Source of the DNA: Anisodus tanguticus
Taxonomy: Eukaryota > Streptophyta > Magnoliopsida > Solanales > Solanaceae
Assembly: GCA_034509755.1 (NCBI GenBank)
Contig: CM067556.1
Span: forward strand, 17,321,501 to 17,385,500
Length of the DNA: 64,000 nucleotides
Reading direction: 5' to 3'
Shown here: positions 63,023 to 64,000 of the stretch, in pieces
How the letters are laid out: every line of letters starts with the position of its first letter
Position numbering within the stretch: the first letter of the stretch is position 1
Program-made: the position numbers and the translations under genes
The notes under the pieces: generated by a model
What the model was told of the DNA's origin: nothing
The model's input: only the letters and a program-made list of their open reading frames with translations
Database searches by the model: none

Positions 63023-64000
63023 AGCCTCGAACCTTCAACGAAGCTATGTCTTCATCGGAAGCTCAATTTTGGAAAGAGGCAATCAATAGTGAGATAGAAT
63101 CCATCTTAAACAACCATACTTGGGAATTGGTTGACCTTCCTCCAGGGAATAAACCTTTAGGTTCCAAATGGATTTTCAAGCAAAAAATGAAAGTTGATGG
63201 TACTATTGATAAATATAAGGCAAGACTAGTTGTTAAAGGGTTTAGACAACGAGAAGGTCTTGATTACTTTGATACATACTCGCCGTAACGAGGATTACAT
63301 CTATTCGGGTGTTAGTAGCGTTAGCCGCCGTGTACGGTCTTGAAATCCATCAAATGGATGTGAAAACGACCTTCTTAAATGGAGAGTTAGAGGAAGAAAT
63401 TTACATGGAACAACCCGAGGGGTTTGTAGTTCCAGGGAAAGAGAAGAAGGTGTGTCGACTTATTAAGTCTCTTTACGGACTAAAACAAGCACCCAAACAA
63501 GTGGGCATGCAAAATTTGACCATACAATCTTTGTCAAATGGATTCAAGATAAATGAGTGTGATAAATGTGTCTACATTAAGAACACTCCAAACCACGTAG
63601 TCATTGTTTGTTTGTACGTGGATGATATGTTGATAATGAGTAACGACATTGCTAACATAAATGCTACTAAGCGCATGCTTGCTAGTAAGTTTGATATGAA
63701 AGACTTAGGAGTTGCCGATTTAATTAAGGGAATTAAAATCCATAAGACTCCTCAAGGTCTAGCATTGTCTCAATCTCATTATATTGAAACGGTACTTGAA
63801 AAGTTCAAGTATTTGGACTTTAAAGTTGCAAAGACGCCAATTGATATGAACCTTGCTCTTGCAAAGAATAAAGGTGAAAGTCATTCTCAATTGGATTATG
63901 CCGGAGTGTTGGGAAGTTTGATGTATATCATGAACTCGTACGCGACACGATATTGCATGTGCTATAAGTAAACTAAGTCGCTACACTAGTAATCCCGACC
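62827..64000 (+). pseudogene. Element H reverse transcriptase (and start of RNase H)
   Basis: Starts with the linker and ENEPRTFNEAMSS, stops at TAA 63286-63288 through a 1-base loss in the CCGGTAACG-type site, resumes as VLVALAAVYGLEIHQMDVKT and reaches the YVDD active site (about 63615-63630). A last frame change near 63938 precedes RNase H. The window ends inside this gene. Confidence 0.88.

Larger units (their letters stand above)
62008..64000 (+). mobile_element. Copia element H, gag and protease missing, continues past window end
   Basis: Copia pol in plus orientation. It starts abruptly in the integrase zinc region (HSRLGHVNYRTLRKM) with no gag or protease to its left. The integrase core follows: SSPLDLIHTDICDM (Asp), [11 protein letters not shown] (Asp), PYSPQSNGIAERKNRT (Glu). 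Then a linker, reverse transcriptase ([87 protein letters not shown]) and the first RNase H words (TRHDIACAISKLSRYTSNPD) at the very end. Frame changes lie near 62080, 62443, 63020, 63285 and 63938. Confidence 0.9.

Overview
The window is nuclear DNA of a flowering plant, most likely a member of the nightshade family (Solanaceae). The evidence is plant-type intron-containing genes, a PPR-DYW gene remnant, several Ty1/copia retrotransposons, two copies of the tRNA-derived SINE typical of Solanaceae, and an insert of mitochondrial DNA. No bacterial features (operons, CRISPR, rRNA operon) are present. Coordinates of the elements and exons were read by eye from splice sites, reading phases, terminal repeats and target-site duplications (TSDs).

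Layout. 1-3970: a broken, multi-exon plant mobile domain (PMD) gene on +, then a minus-strand ORF and an LTR-like stretch. 4090-10585 (-): remains of an ABCB (MDR/P-glycoprotein) transporter gene, of which only exons 1 and 2 are seen. A 4.9-kb copia element (A, 5082-9962) sits in its intron 1, and a second copia element (B, 10697-14979) ends about 110 bp upstream of its start codon. 16190-34973 (-): a complete ten-exon gene for an SH3P3-type BAR/SH3 protein (predicted 353 aa), stretched to 18.8 kb by a 6.6-kb LTR element (C, 21590-28172) in intron 2 and a 4.9-kb copia element (D, 29807-34730) in intron 1. Intron 2 also holds a SINE and a hAT-like miniature element. 37237-46610: an old, largely decayed copia element (E, minus orientation). 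Into its interior about 4.1 kb of mitochondrial DNA has been placed, carrying fragments of nad9, rrn18 and a plastid-derived piece of ycf2. 48592-50284: a solo LTR in minus orientation with a second, plus-oriented solo LTR inside it. 51061-51235: a SINE. 51869-53609 (+): a three-exon gene for an acidic, serine-rich uncharacterised plant protein (392 aa). 56877-57839 (-): a four-exon AWPM-19/PM19-like membrane protein gene (162 aa). 59055-60814 (+): a PPR-DYW pseudogene resembling Arabidopsis At5g46460. 61000-64000 (+): a broken copia element (H) that runs off the window end.

Three genes look functional: the SH3P3-like gene, the acidic serine-rich gene and the AWPM-19-like gene. They do not form a pathway. 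Most of the rest is the residue of repeated retrotransposon insertion, nesting, solo-LTR formation and organelle-DNA transfer. I found no convincing new biological system. The most unusual items are the mitochondrial/plastid chimera inside a retroelement, the nested inverted solo LTRs, the intact SH3P3-like gene carrying about 11.5 kb of retroelement in its introns, and several unexplained tandem or fold-back repeat arrays.
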